Shown: positions 49,670 through 58,354 of the stretch, piece after piece
Position numbering within the stretch: the first letter of the stretch is position 1
Layout of the letters: each line of letters begins with the position of its first letter
Source: Rhizobium rosettiformans W3
Lineage (GTDB): Bacteria > Pseudomonadota > Alphaproteobacteria > Rhizobiales > Rhizobiaceae
DNA length: 64,000 nucleotides
Reading direction: 5' to 3'
NCBI RefSeq assembly: GCF_004912135.1
Contig: NZ_STGU01000007.1
Coordinates: forward strand, 124,001 to 188,000
Made by a program: the position numbers and the translations under genes
Notes under the pieces: generated by a model
What the model saw: the letters and a program-made list of their open reading frames with translations, nothing else
The model's database searches: none
Told to the model about the DNA's origin: nothing

Positions 49670-50905
49670 TCAGGCCGCCCGCTCTTCCCAGACCTTGACC
49701 AGTGCCACGATCGTCTCGACGGCCTTTTCCATGTCCTGAACGCTCACCCATTCCAGCGGCGAGTGATAGGCGTGGCCGCCGGTATAGATGTTGGGGCAGG
49801 GCAGCCCCATGAAGGAGAGGCGCGAGCCGTCTGTGCCGCCGCGGATGCTGTGGCGCACCGGCTCAAGGCCGACGCGACGCACGGCTTCCTCCAGATTGTC
49901 CATGATCTCCGGATGGCGATCGAGGACTTCCTTCATGTTGCGATACTGGTGTTTGACCGTCAGCGTATGTGTGGAGCCCGGATAGGTCGCCATGACGTCC
50001 CGGGTGATCTTCTCCAGCAGATCTTCCTTTACCTTCAGGCCCGCCTCGGTGAAGTCTCTCACGATGAGCTGCAGCTTGGCCGCTTCCATGCTGCCGGAGA
50101 TGTCGACCGGGTGGATAAAGCCTTGGCGGCCCTCCGTGCTCTCCGGTGCGATGTCGCGGGGCAGGCGGGCGACGATGTCGCTTGCGGCCTTGATGGCATT
50201 CTCCATCTTGCCCTTGGCATAGCCCGGATGCATGGCCACACCGGTGATCTCGATGACAACGCCATCGGCGGAGAAGGTCTCGTTTTCGATCTCGCCGACC
50301 GTTGAGCCGTCGAGCGTGTAGGCGAAGCGGGCGCCGAGCTTTGCGAGGTCCACCTTGTCGGCGCCGCGGCCGATTTCCTCGTCCGTGGTGAAGAGGATCT
50401 TGATCGTGCCGTGCTTGATGTCAGGGTTCGCCATCAGATGGGCGGCCGCCGTCATGATCTCGGCCACGCCTGCCTTGTCGTCTGCCCCGAGCAGGGTCGT
50501 GCCGTCGGTGGTGACGATATCCTTGCCGATCTGGTTGTTGAGCTGCGGATGTGAGGCGACTCGGATCACCTGGCTCGTGTCGCCCGTCAGCGTGATGTCG
50601 CCACCCTGGTAGTTGCGCACCAGCTGCGGCTTGACATTCGTGCCGGTGAAATCAGGAGCCGTATCCATGTGGCTGCAGAAACAAATGACGGGCACGTCTT
50701 TGTCCGTGTTGGACGGGATCGTCGCATAGACATTGCCGTGTTCATCGAGATGCGCGTCCGACAGCCCGAGCGCCAGGAGCTCGGCGACCAGAACGCGGCC
50801 GAGATCCTTCTGCTTTTCCGTGGAAGGCTGGCTGCCGGAGGACGGATCGGACTGGGTGTCGATGACGACATAGCGGAGAAAACGGTCGAGAACGGTATCG
50901 GTCAT
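49670..50905 (-). CDS. pepT: Peptidase T (tripeptide aminopeptidase)
   Basis: A zinc M20 aminopeptidase that removes N-terminal residues from tripeptides. The 411 residues match PepT: DTQSDPSSGSQPSTEKQKDLG at the N-terminus (cited as DTQSDPSSGSQPST), FCSHMDTAPDF with metal-binding His, LLGADDKAGVAEIM, FTTDEEIGRGADKVDL with the catalytic Glu, and SIRGGTDGSRLSFMGLPCPN. A separate small domain for dimerisation lies around residues 210-320. It is followed on the same strand by the carboxypeptidase gene upstream, 28 bases away. Confidence 0.95.
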   Translation of the reverse strand: MTDTVLDRFLRYVVIDTQSDPSSGSQPSTEKQKDLGRVLVAELLALGLSDAHLDEHGNVYATIPSNTDKDVPVICFCSHMDTAPDFTGTNVKPQLVRNYQGGDITLTGDTSQVIRVASHPQLNNQIGKDIVTTDGTTLLGADDKAGVAEIMTAAAHLMANPDIKHGTIKILFTTDEEIGRGADKVDLAKLGARFAYTLDGSTVGEIENETFSADGVVIEITGVAMHPGYAKGKMENAIKAASDIVARLPRDIAPESTEGRQGFIHPVDISGSMEAAKLQLIVRDFTEAGLKVKEDLLEKITRDVMATYPGSTHTLTVKHQYRNMKEVLDRHPEIMDNLEEAVRRVGLEPVRHSIRGGTDGSRLSFMGLPCPNIYTGGHAYHSPLEWVSVQDMEKAVETIVALVKVWEERAA

Positions 50906-50933
50906 GGTTCTGTCTTTCTGGCCGGCTCAGCGA

Positions 50934-51776
50934 TCACTGGCTGACTTTGGTGCCGAGGTGACGGTCGAACAGCGTGATCATTTCCTGCGTGCGGGCATTG
51001 GCGCTGTCCGCGCCGAGGACCACGCCCACGAGCCGGCGCTCGCCATTGCTGGCCGCGGTCACGATGTTGTAGCCCGAAGCGTTGGTGAAGCCGGTCTTGA
51101 TGCCTTCTGCGCCCGGATACTGCACCAGGAAGGCATTGTGGCCGCGAAACTTCATGCCGCGGAAGGTCATGCCGCGGGAGGCGAACAGCTTGTATTCTTC
51201 GGGGAAGTCCCGGATCAGAGCCAGGCCGAGGCGTGCCATGTCCGTGGCCGTCGTTACCTGGCGCGGGTCAGGCAGACCCGACGGATTGGTGAAGACCGTG
51301 CTCGTCATGCCGAGTTCGCGTGCCTTCAGGGTCATCATCTGGCCGAAGGCTTCCTCCGAGCCGGCCAGTGTTTCGGCCACTGCGGTCGCGGCGTCATTGG
51401 TCGAAAGTACGACCATGCCCATGACCGCTTCGCGCACGCTGATCGTGTTGCCGGCACCGACCGCGAACTTGTAGGGTTCCTTGTCATTCGCGTTCTGCGA
51501 AATCACCAGCCGCTGATCCCAGTCGAAGCGCCCGGAATGCAGCGCCTCGAATGTCAGGTAAAGCGTCATCATCTTGGTCAGCGAGGCCGGATAAAGAACC
51601 ATGTCGGCATTCTCCGCCTCCAGGATCGTGCCGGTCGCGGCATCGACCAGGATATGGGCATGGCCGGGTTTCTTGATTTCGGCCGCTGCCGGCGCAATGA
51701 TCGAAAGCGTGACAGCGAGGGCAAGCAGGAGACGGCGGGACAGGTCTGTCATCATCGAGGGAGAGACTTCTTTCAT
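50934..51776 (-). CDS. D-alanyl-D-alanine carboxypeptidase (PBP5/6 type, short)
   Basis: A periplasmic S11 serine peptidase that trims the terminal D-Ala of peptidoglycan stem peptides. The 280-residue product has a signal peptide (LLLALAVTLSIIAPAAAE), the SxxK active site in PASLTKMM, SxN as STN in VLSTNDAATA and the KTG triad in GIKTGFTNASGYN. It ends shortly after the catalytic domain and lacks the C-terminal beta domain and amphipathic anchor of E. coli DacA, so it is probably soluble. ATGs at 51776, 51755 and 51752 are possible. Probably cotranscribed with pepT. Confidence 0.93.
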   Translation of the reverse strand: MKEVSPSMMTDLSRRLLLALAVTLSIIAPAAAEIKKPGHAHILVDAATGTILEAENADMVLYPASLTKMMTLYLTFEALHSGRFDWDQRLVISQNANDKEPYKFAVGAGNTISVREAVMGMVVLSTNDAATAVAETLAGSEEAFGQMMTLKARELGMTSTVFTNPSGLPDPRQVTTATDMARLGLALIRDFPEEYKLFASRGMTFRGMKFRGHNAFLVQYPGAEGIKTGFTNASGYNIVTAASNGERRLVGVVLGADSANARTQEMITLFDRHLGTKVSQ

Positions 51777-51907
51777 GGAGGTTGCTATGGGGGATAGCGA
51801 ACTTCTGGCCCTCTGTCAGCCTTTGCAGGCGCTTTCGCCTCGTTTTCCGCCAGAGAATCGGCGTCTCGCGCAGTCACTCTTTCGTCACACGCGGGCCGCA
51901 CAACGTG

Positions 51908-51936
51908 TTGACATTTCTCACGCACCCCACTAATGA
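51908..51936 (+). promoter_or_regulatory. Sigma70-type promoter for rpsD
   Basis: TTGACA (51908-51913) and TAATGA (51931-51936) are 17 bases apart, giving a predicted start near 51943 and a leader of about 167 bases. A second TTGACA at 51973-51978 has no good -10 at the right distance. Confidence 0.6.
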
Positions 51937-51946
51937 CGCCGCAACG

Positions 51947-52085
51947 CCGGGCCGAAACGCCCGGTGTTTGTTTTGACATGTCCCGTGGTTTTCTCCGTTC
52001 GCTGACGTGAGAATCCTGTCGGAGCCTCGGAAACGGAGGCTCAGAGGAGGGCGTGTTTCCTTAAGCGGCTTGGTAACAAACCGCT
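51947..52085 (+). promoter_or_regulatory. Structured rpsD leader with three stem-loops
   Basis: Three hairpins precede rpsD: CCGGGC/GCCCGG (51947-51964, followed by TGTTTGTTTT), GAGCCTC/GAGGCTC (52022-52042), and AGCGG-TT/AA-CCGCT with one mismatch (52064-52085). The last ends 24 bases before the start codon, just ahead of the GAGAGGA ribosome site. Ribosomal protein S4 represses its own mRNA through leader structure in other bacteria, but I cannot match this fold to a described S4 leader. Confidence 0.5.
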
Positions 52086-52109
52086 GTAACCTGTTGAGAG
52101 GAAATACGG

Positions 52110-52727
52110 ATGAGCAAGCGCGCATCTTCCAAGTACAAAATCGATCGCCGTATGGGCGAAAACATCTGGGGCCGTCCGAAGTCCCCGGTTAACCGTCGCG
52201 AATATGGCCCGGGCCAGCACGGCCAGCGCCGCAAGGGCAAGCTTTCGGACTTCGGCGTACAGCTGCGCGCCAAGCAGAAGCTGAAGGGCTATTACGGCGA
52301 CATCCGCGAGAAGCAGTTCCGCGCGATCTTCGAAGAAGCCAACCGCCGCAAGGGCGACACCGGTGAAAACCTGATCGGCCTGCTCGAGTCGCGTCTGGAC
52401 GCCATCGTCTACCGCGCCAAGTTCGTTCCGACCGTCTTCGCTGCCCGTCAGTTCGTCAACCACGGCCACGTTTCGGTCAACGGCGTTCGCGTCAACATCG
52501 GTTCCTACCGTTGCAAGGCCGGCGACGTCATCGAAGTTCGCCAGAAGTCGAAGCAGCTCGTGTCGGTTCTGGAATCGGTTCAGCTCGCTGAGCGTGACGT
52601 TCCGGATTACATCGAAGTCGACCACAACAAGATGGTTGCGACCTTCGCACGCGTTCCGACCCTTTCGGATGTTCCGTATCCGGTCATCATGGAACCGAAC
52701 CTGGTCGTCGAATTTTACTCGCGCTAA
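52110..52727 (+). CDS. rpsD: 30S ribosomal protein S4
   Basis: S4 binds 16S rRNA early in 30S assembly. The 205-residue protein has the family N-terminus ([20 protein letters not shown]), [14 protein letters not shown], and the S4 RNA-binding domain (about 95-160, [34 protein letters not shown]). ATG 52110 follows GAGAGGA. In many bacteria rpsD is in the alpha operon, but here it stands alone with its own leader and terminator, as in other Rhizobiales. Confidence 0.98.
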   Translation: MSKRASSKYKIDRRMGENIWGRPKSPVNRREYGPGQHGQRRKGKLSDFGVQLRAKQKLKGYYGDIREKQFRAIFEEANRRKGDTGENLIGLLESRLDAIVYRAKFVPTVFAARQFVNHGHVSVNGVRVNIGSYRCKAGDVIEVRQKSKQLVSVLESVQLAERDVPDYIEVDHNKMVATFARVPTLSDVPYPVIMEPNLVVEFYSR

Positions 52728-52750
52728 TCGCTCGCGCGACGGATTTGTGG

Positions 52751-52780
52751 AAAGCCGCCCCTCGGGGCGGCTTTTTCTGT
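52751..52780 (+). terminator. Intrinsic terminator of rpsD
   Basis: AAAGCCGCCC (52751-52760) pairs with GGGCGGCTTT (52765-52774) around a CTCG loop, followed by TTCTGTTT. Confidence 0.92.
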
Positions 52781-52838
52781 TTGCAGTGCAGCGCCGACTA
52801 AGGACAATGGTGCTGCAGGAATGGGTAAGGGGAACGTG

Positions 52839-53765
52839 ATGGATCTGCAGCTGATCGCCGACGACATCGTCAGCGCGCTCGAGCCGCGTCTCGGAGAAGG
52901 CAAGGTCGCCGACTACATCCCGGAGCTTGCCCGCGTCGATCCGAAGCAGTTCGGGATCGCCATCACGACCGTCGACGGCCAGACCTATAAGGCCGGGCAT
53001 GCGGACACGGCTTTTTCGATCCAGAGCATTTCCAAGGTCTTCATGCTGACGCTGGCGCTCGGCAAGGCTGGCGAATCGATCTGGAAACGCGTGGGGCGCG
53101 AGCCCTCCGGCTCTTCCTTCAATTCGATCGTCCAGCTCGAACACGAGCACGGGATACCGCGCAACCCCTTCATCAATGCCGGTGCGATCGTCATCACGGA
53201 CATGGTGCTGGCGGGCCACGCGCCGCGCGAGGCGATCGGCGAGTATCTGCGCTTCATGCGTTATCTCGCCGATGACGAGACCCTGTCGATCGACGAGAAA
53301 GTGGCGCAGTCGGAGCAACGCACCGGCTACCGCAATTTCGCGCTTGCCAATTTCATGCGCGGCTTCGGCAATCTGGAGCATCCAGTCGAGCACACGCTCG
53401 GCGTCTACTTTCACCAGTGCGCGCTGGCGCTTTCCTGCGTGCAGCTCTCCCATGCCGGCCTGTTTCTCGCCAACAGGGGGACGAACCCTCTGACCGGTTT
53501 CTCCGTCGTCTCACCGAAGCGGGCGCGGCGCATCAATGCCCTGATGCTGATGTGCGGCCATTATGACGGCTCCGGCGATTTCGCCTATCAGGTCGGCCTG
53601 CCGGGCAAGTCGGGCGTCGGTGGCGGGATCCTCGCCGTGGCACCGGGCAAGGCCTCGATCGCCGTCTGGTCGCCGGGGCTCAACAAGGTCGGCAATTCGG
53701 CGCTCGGCTCGGCAGCGCTCGAAATGCTCGCCACCCGAACCGGCTGGTCCGTGTTCGGGACTTGA
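52839..53765 (+). CDS. glsA: Glutaminase GlsA
   Basis: Hydrolyses glutamine to glutamate and ammonia. The 308-residue protein belongs to the serine-dependent beta-lactamase-like glutaminases: [15 protein letters not shown] carries the Ser-x-x-Lys, followed by [41 protein letters not shown], the catalytic Tyr region and [18 protein letters not shown] 52839 with AAGGGG upstream is preferred. An ATG six codons earlier (52821) is in frame. Confidence 0.94.
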   Translation: MDLQLIADDIVSALEPRLGEGKVADYIPELARVDPKQFGIAITTVDGQTYKAGHADTAFSIQSISKVFMLTLALGKAGESIWKRVGREPSGSSFNSIVQLEHEHGIPRNPFINAGAIVITDMVLAGHAPREAIGEYLRFMRYLADDETLSIDEKVAQSEQRTGYRNFALANFMRGFGNLEHPVEHTLGVYFHQCALALSCVQLSHAGLFLANRGTNPLTGFSVVSPKRARRINALMLMCGHYDGSGDFAYQVGLPGKSGVGGGILAVAPGKASIAVWSPGLNKVGNSALGSAALEMLATRTGWSVFGT

Positions 53766-53823
53766 TCTTCCGGGCTGCAACAGGCATTGCAGGGCAGAAT
53801 TGCCGCCGAGGCCGGAGCCTGAG

Positions 53824-54711
53824 ATGAACCTCGTCAACACGATCGACAGCCAGAACGCCGCCGTGCTTGAGGGCGAGGATGAGCTCGACCTTGCGACCGT
53901 GCATCCGGTTTTCGCGAAGGCGCCGCGCTCGGTGTCCTTCAACAAGCTGCGCAAGCGCCTCATCCGCCAGGTGCGTCAGGCGATCTCCGACTTCGATATG
54001 CTGAAAGGTCAGAAGCGCTGGCTGGTGGGTCTCTCCGGTGGCAAGGACAGCTACGGCCTGCTCGCCGTGCTGCTTGACCTGCAATGGCGCGGGCTTCTGC
54101 CGGTCGAACTCGTTGCCTGCAATCTCGACCAGGGGCAGCCGAATTTCCCGAAGCATATCCTGCCGGACTATCTCGCCTCGATCGGGGTGAGGCATCGCAT
54201 CGAATATCGCGATACCTATTCGATCGTGAAGGAGAAGGTGCCGACGGGCGGCACCTATTGCTCGCTCTGTTCGCGGCTCAGACGCGGCAATCTCTACCGG
54301 ATCGCCCGGGAAGAAGGCTGCGACGCGCTGGTGCTCGGCCATCACCGCGAGGATATTCTTGAAACCTTCTTCATGAACTTCTTCCATGGGGGGCGTCTCT
54401 CGGCCATGCCGGCCAAGCTTCTGAACGACGAGAAGGATCTCTTCGTGCTGCGTCCGCTGGCCTACGCGGCCGAAGAGGACATGGCGCGCTTTGCGCAGGC
54501 GATGGAGTTCCCGATCATCCCTTGCGACCTCTGCGGTAGCCAAGACGGTCTGCAGCGCAATGCGATGAAGGAGATGCTGGCGGGGATCGAAGCCAAGATG
54601 CCCGGCCGCAAGGATGCGATGCTGCGGGCGCTTGCCCATGTCGACCCTTCCCATCTCCTCGATCCGAAGCTTTTCGATTTCGCCGGGCTCATGGCAACCA
54701 AGGCCGATTGA
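53824..54711 (+). CDS. ttcA: tRNA 2-thiocytidine(32) synthetase TtcA
   Basis: Installs 2-thiocytidine at position 32 of some tRNAs using ATP and an iron-sulfur cluster. The 295 residues have the PP-loop [11 protein letters not shown], the two CxxC pairs in YCSLCSR and PCDLCGS that bind the cluster, [20 protein letters not shown] and the C-terminal [15 protein letters not shown] block. ATG 53824 has CGGAG at a good distance. The window also holds trmJ, which modifies the same tRNA position 32 by 2'-O-methylation. Confidence 0.95.
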   Translation: MNLVNTIDSQNAAVLEGEDELDLATVHPVFAKAPRSVSFNKLRKRLIRQVRQAISDFDMLKGQKRWLVGLSGGKDSYGLLAVLLDLQWRGLLPVELVACNLDQGQPNFPKHILPDYLASIGVRHRIEYRDTYSIVKEKVPTGGTYCSLCSRLRRGNLYRIAREEGCDALVLGHHREDILETFFMNFFHGGRLSAMPAKLLNDEKDLFVLRPLAYAAEEDMARFAQAMEFPIIPCDLCGSQDGLQRNAMKEMLAGIEAKMPGRKDAMLRALAHVDPSHLLDPKLFDFAGLMATKAD

Positions 54712-54888
54712 GGGCAGGTTTTCTGCGCTCTTCGCGCGGTTGCTTGTAAAGACACAGGAAAATTGCCGTATTCGACGGAGATCGACGTCCAAGGCTGGAC
54801 TGTGTCGGACGGTTCTTGCACATTGCGGCCGGATCAGGGGGCGGGGCGTTTTCCAGTGTCGGGCCCCCCGCAATGCGTGGGAGTAGGA

Positions 54889-56094
54889 ATGTCTGAGGTC
54901 GCTCAGCCTTCAGTGTCGAAGCGTGCCGTCTTTCTCGTCGGAGGCTATGAACGCAACGATGCTGCCGGCTTCTTCCGGCGCATCGGCCGCGAGATGGAGC
55001 GTTTCTGCAAATGCTGGTCCGTCGAGGCAAAGCTCGGCGCACCGGTTGAGGCGACTGGCGCGGTGGCGATGACCGCGATTGCGGACTATCTTGGCCCTGA
55101 CGGTGTCTGCTGCTCGGACATCACCTTCTTGAGCTTCGATGACATCGTCAAACGGGATGGCGCGCGGCCCTTCCTCGTGCGGCTCGGCGTCTATCTGGTC
55201 GCCTTCTTCGACTATGTCTTTAGCGGCACGATGTTCCGCTTCTTCGCCACCAACTGGCGCTTCGCCCTCTATTTCCTCTATCCCTTCGTGATGCTGGTCC
55301 TCTTTGCCTGGCTCGGTACCATCGCCTATCGACTAACTGGTCTCCTGGCCCTGCCAGGCGGCCCCGTCTTGCCAATGCTTGTCGGCGCCAGCGTCGCCTA
55401 TGCGGTCGGGCGCTTCATCGGACGCCGCTACTTCGTCTTCCACCTGATGGATCTCTGGTCCTTCAGCCGGGAGCATCTGCATTGCCGCCGGCCCGAGATG
55501 GACGCCCGCATCGACGACTGGGCATCGCTGATCGCGGAGCGGACTGCCGCGACCGACTACGACGAAGTGCTTCTGATCGGCCACTCCACCGGCGGCGCGC
55601 TTATTCTCGATGTCGCGCACCAGCTTGCCGAACGGCTTGCGGCCGAGGGGAAAGTAGCGGACTTCAAGCTCGTGACGGTGGGGTCGACGTCGCTCAAGGT
55701 GGCGCTTCATCCGAAGGCGAAGCGCGCGCGAGAGCGGCTTGAGACGTTGGCACGACATCATGGGATCCGATGGGTCGAATTCCAGGCTTTGACCGACATC
55801 ATCAACTTCTACAAATGTGACCCCTATGCCCGTGCCGGGCTGACCCACCAGCGGTCGGACGTCTTTCCGCGCCAGTTTCAGGTCCGCTTCCGCGACATGC
55901 TCGAACGCGCGGCCTATAAGCGGGTGAAGAAGAACTTCTTCCGGGTTCACTATCAGTTTATCTCGGCCAACAGCCGGCGCTATTTCTATGATTTCTTCAT
56001 GATCTGCTGTGGCACGCGCCCGATCGAGGCCGTAAGAAACGACCGGCTGCCGATTGCGGCAGATGCCGGTGTAATGACAGAGACAGTATCATGA
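54889..56094 (+). CDS. Membrane-spanning alpha/beta-hydrolase-like protein, paralog 1
   Basis: I do not recognise a named family. The 401-residue product has a Rossmann-like N-terminal strand (RAVFLVGGYERND) and two transmembrane helices (about 124-150 and 153-177) inserted in the middle. A hydrolase core follows with the nucleophile elbow LLIGHSTGGALIL (Ser233). Asp303 in LTDIINFYKC and His354 in FRVHYQF complete a plausible Ser-Asp-His triad. It is homologous to the product at 60482-61636, where the Ser-Asp spacing is also 70. ATG 54889 has GGAG/TAGGA upstream. Its stop overlaps the methyltransferase gene by four bases. Lipid or ester substrates are inferred from membrane insertion. Confidence 0.72.
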   Translation: MSEVAQPSVSKRAVFLVGGYERNDAAGFFRRIGREMERFCKCWSVEAKLGAPVEATGAVAMTAIADYLGPDGVCCSDITFLSFDDIVKRDGARPFLVRLGVYLVAFFDYVFSGTMFRFFATNWRFALYFLYPFVMLVLFAWLGTIAYRLTGLLALPGGPVLPMLVGASVAYAVGRFIGRRYFVFHLMDLWSFSREHLHCRRPEMDARIDDWASLIAERTAATDYDEVLLIGHSTGGALILDVAHQLAERLAAEGKVADFKLVTVGSTSLKVALHPKAKRARERLETLARHHGIRWVEFQALTDIINFYKCDPYARAGLTHQRSDVFPRQFQVRFRDMLERAAYKRVKKNFFRVHYQFISANSRRYFYDFFMICCGTRPIEAVRNDRLPIAADAGVMTETVS

Positions 56095-56672
56095 CGCGCG
56101 TATCCTTCATCCTCTGGGCCCTGATGCTGGTGACCTGGTGCGCCATGCGCTATCCGGCCATGCGTCGCGCACGCCGGCAGAAGACCCGGGTCGACCGCCG
56201 CTCCACCCTCGATATCTCGCTGCTGGTTCTCTGCACCGTCGGCCTCGTCGTGCTGCCGATCCTCTGGCGCCTGCATGCCTTTGATGGGTTTGCCGATCGC
56301 GGGCAGGGGATTATTCCGCTGATCCTGGGCCTCTTGACCGGCGTCGCATTTCTCTGGCTCTTCCGCCGCAGCCACAAGGATCTCGGCAAGAACTGGTCGG
56401 TAACGCTGGAAGTGCGCGAAGGCCATCAGCTGGTCACGCAAGGCGTTTACGCCCATGTCCGGCACCCGATGTATGCCTCGTTCCTGCTCTGGGGCGTGAC
56501 CCAGGCGCTGCTGATCCCGAACTGGATCGCGGGTTTTGCCGGGCTCGCCGCCGTGCTTGCGCTCTATGCCGTCCGCCAGTCGCGCGAGGAGGCGATGATG
56601 CGCGACACGTTCGGTGCGGAATATGACGCCTACAGCGCCCGCACGAAACGTCTCATTCCCGGCATCTTCTGA
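56091..56672 (+). CDS. Isoprenylcysteine-carboxyl-methyltransferase-family membrane enzyme
   Basis: A 193-residue integral membrane protein of the ICMT/PEMT methyltransferase superfamily. About four to five hydrophobic helices carry the C-terminal SAM-binding signature GVYAHVRHPMYASFLLWG and EEAMMRDTFGAEYDAYSART. The eukaryotic relatives methylate prenylated cysteine, and bacterial members methylate lipids or unknown substrates. The ATGA overlap with the hydrolase gene shows translational coupling, so the two enzymes probably act on the same membrane pathway. Confidence 0.85.
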   Translation: MTRVSFILWALMLVTWCAMRYPAMRRARRQKTRVDRRSTLDISLLVLCTVGLVVLPILWRLHAFDGFADRGQGIIPLILGLLTGVAFLWLFRRSHKDLGKNWSVTLEVREGHQLVTQGVYAHVRHPMYASFLLWGVTQALLIPNWIAGFAGLAAVLALYAVRQSREEAMMRDTFGAEYDAYSARTKRLIPGIF

Positions 56673-56677
56673 CCGCG

Positions 56678-57295
56678 TCAGCGCTTGCGAAGCGCCTGCG
56701 TGATCTCCTTGATGGCGCGGTCGTGAAGGGCCGGGTTCTTGTCGATGTTGAAGTGGCCGATGCCCTTGATGGCGGTTTCGCCCTGGCGCAGATTGATGTT
56801 GGCGAGTTCGCCCTTGAAACCGGGGGCGGGCAGAACCGGCGACCAGAGGTTTTCGCCACCCGTATAGAAGTTCAGCGTCTTCTTGACGTTGCCGGGCACT
56901 GGACCCTTGCCTGTCGGGTCGAAGCTCAGGATCAGCGCCACCGGGATCTTCATCGGCTGCAGGGCGGAGGCGATCGAGAAGGTCATGTCCGCGCCCAGCG
57001 AGTGACCGACAAGCACGATCGGGCGGGCATCCTTCGATTCCCGGTAGCGATCCGCGATCTTGCGGGCGAAGGCCTGAGCATTTGGCAGCGACAGAACCTC
57101 CGCCTTGATCCCGTCCGCGGCAAGCTGCTTGCCGAGCGTGTCGAGCCCGGTCGAGAAGATATTCGCGAAACCGCGGAAGAGATAAACCTGGCCTGTCGCG
57201 AGCTTCGGCTTGCGAGGTTTGGCGGCCTCGACAGGCAGGACGGAAGCGGCAAGGATCAGGGAGGCATGAGAGAGGAGGGCGCGTCTGGAGATCAT
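56678..57295 (-). CDS. Exported small alpha/beta hydrolase with Tat-like signal
   Basis: A 205-residue hydrolase. The N-terminus SRRALLSHASLILAASVLPVEAA resembles a Tat signal (twin arginine, weakly hydrophobic core, AxA-like end); cited core SRRALLSHASLILA. Other blocks are VYLFRGFANIFSTGLDTLG, the nucleophile elbow VLVGHSLGADMTF, a possible acid in LSFDPTG and His in IKGIGHFNID. The compact size and GHSLGA elbow suggest a lipase or esterase. ATG 57295 starts the signal; an ATG at 57340 is in frame. It is convergent with the methyltransferase gene, with a five-base gap. Confidence 0.78.
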   Translation of the reverse strand: MISRRALLSHASLILAASVLPVEAAKPRKPKLATGQVYLFRGFANIFSTGLDTLGKQLAADGIKAEVLSLPNAQAFARKIADRYRESKDARPIVLVGHSLGADMTFSIASALQPMKIPVALILSFDPTGKGPVPGNVKKTLNFYTGGENLWSPVLPAPGFKGELANINLRQGETAIKGIGHFNIDKNPALHDRAIKEITQALRKR

Positions 57296-57470
57296 GTCGG
57301 AAGAAGATCCTGGGAATGCAGTTGTTCCGAATTCATGCATGATTCAGGCCGGCTGACAACCGGATTGCCGCATGCTTGGGCCTGTACTTCGCCCTTGTCG
57401 CCGCGTTAGAAGACGGACGACTGGATCGTATGTCGAAGCGTGCGTCCATTACACCCACAAGGAGACGCCC

Positions 57471-58298
57471 ATGACAGCCGCCATCGACATCGCCGCCCTT
57501 GCCAATCTCCTGCAGGAGGCTGCCGTGGAGGAGATCCTGCCGCGCTTCCGCAATCTCGGGGATGACGACGTCAGGATGAAGACGGAGGCGATCGACCTCG
57601 TGACCGAGGCTGACGAGGCCGCCGAACGCGTCATCCGCAAGGGGATCGAGCGCCTGATGCCCGATGCACTCTTCGTCGGCGAGGAATCGGTCGCAGCAGA
57701 CCCGGCCCTGCTCGATCGTCTGCAGGGTGCGGAGCTTGCCGTCGTGGTCGATCCGATCGACGGAACCTTCAACTTCGCCTCCGGCCTCACCCTGTTCGGC
57801 ATGATCCTGGCCGTGGTCTCCAAAGGCGAAACCGTCGGCGGTGTCATCTATGACCCTATCGGCAACGACTGGGCTCTGGTCGAAAAGGGCTCGGGCGCCT
57901 GGCTCTACCGACCGGATGGCTCGCAGGAGCAGATGCAGGTGCGTCCCAGCGGCCCGCTCGAGCAGATGATCGGGATCGCCAATACCGGCTTCTTCGACAT
58001 CGACACGCGCCGCAGGATCCTCTCCAATCTCGCCGAGGTGCGGCTCTTCACCAGCTATCGCTGCGCAGCGCATGAATATCGTCTGCTCGGCCAGGGACAC
58101 ATGGATTTTGCCATGTACAATAAGCTGATGCCCTGGGATCACCTTGCGGGTGCGCTGATGATGCAGGAAGCGGGTGCCCATGTCGCCCGCTTCGATGGGT
58201 CACCCTATCTGCCGCATCACACCTCCGGCGGGTTGCTCGTGGCATCGGATGCGGATGCCTGGCAGGAATTGCGGGAGCGGATCTTCACCGTCGACTGA
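57471..58298 (+). CDS. Inositol-monophosphatase-family phosphatase
   Basis: A 275-residue Mg2+/Li+-sensitive sugar-phosphatase fold protein. The metal ligands are in FVGEESVAADP and VVVDPIDGTFNF, with the third in MPWDHLAGALMMQEAGAHV. The N-terminal DLVTEADEAAERVI matches the family. Substrates may be inositol phosphate, histidinol phosphate, PAP (CysQ) or others, and the sequence alone does not choose. ATG 57471 has AAGGAGA at a perfect distance. It is divergent from the small hydrolase. Confidence 0.88.
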   Translation: MTAAIDIAALANLLQEAAVEEILPRFRNLGDDDVRMKTEAIDLVTEADEAAERVIRKGIERLMPDALFVGEESVAADPALLDRLQGAELAVVVDPIDGTFNFASGLTLFGMILAVVSKGETVGGVIYDPIGNDWALVEKGSGAWLYRPDGSQEQMQVRPSGPLEQMIGIANTGFFDIDTRRRILSNLAEVRLFTSYRCAAHEYRLLGQGHMDFAMYNKLMPWDHLAGALMMQEAGAHVARFDGSPYLPHHTSGGLLVASDADAWQELRERIFTVD

Positions 58299-58305
58299 AA
58301 ATGAA

Positions 58306-58335
58306 AAGGCCCGGCATTGACCGGGCCTTCTTGTC
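58306..58335 (+). terminator. Terminator between convergent genes
   Basis: AAGGCCCGG (58306-58314) pairs with CCGGGCCTT (58321-58329) around CATTGA, with CTTGTCTC after. The A-rich left side makes it usable by the convergent Bcr/CflA-type gene too. Confidence 0.8.
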
Positions 58336-58354
58336 TCGATTGCCTTTGCGCCGA

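Noticed and set aside
51947-51974. Intrinsic terminator before rpsD
   Set aside because: The stem followed by TGTTTGTTTT looks like one, but no plus-strand gene precedes it and it would fall within the first 30 bases of the rpsD transcript. It is more likely a 5' leader stem.
51973-51978. Second TTGACA upstream of rpsD
   Set aside because: No acceptable -10 element lies 16 to 18 bases downstream. The promoter at 51908 is better.
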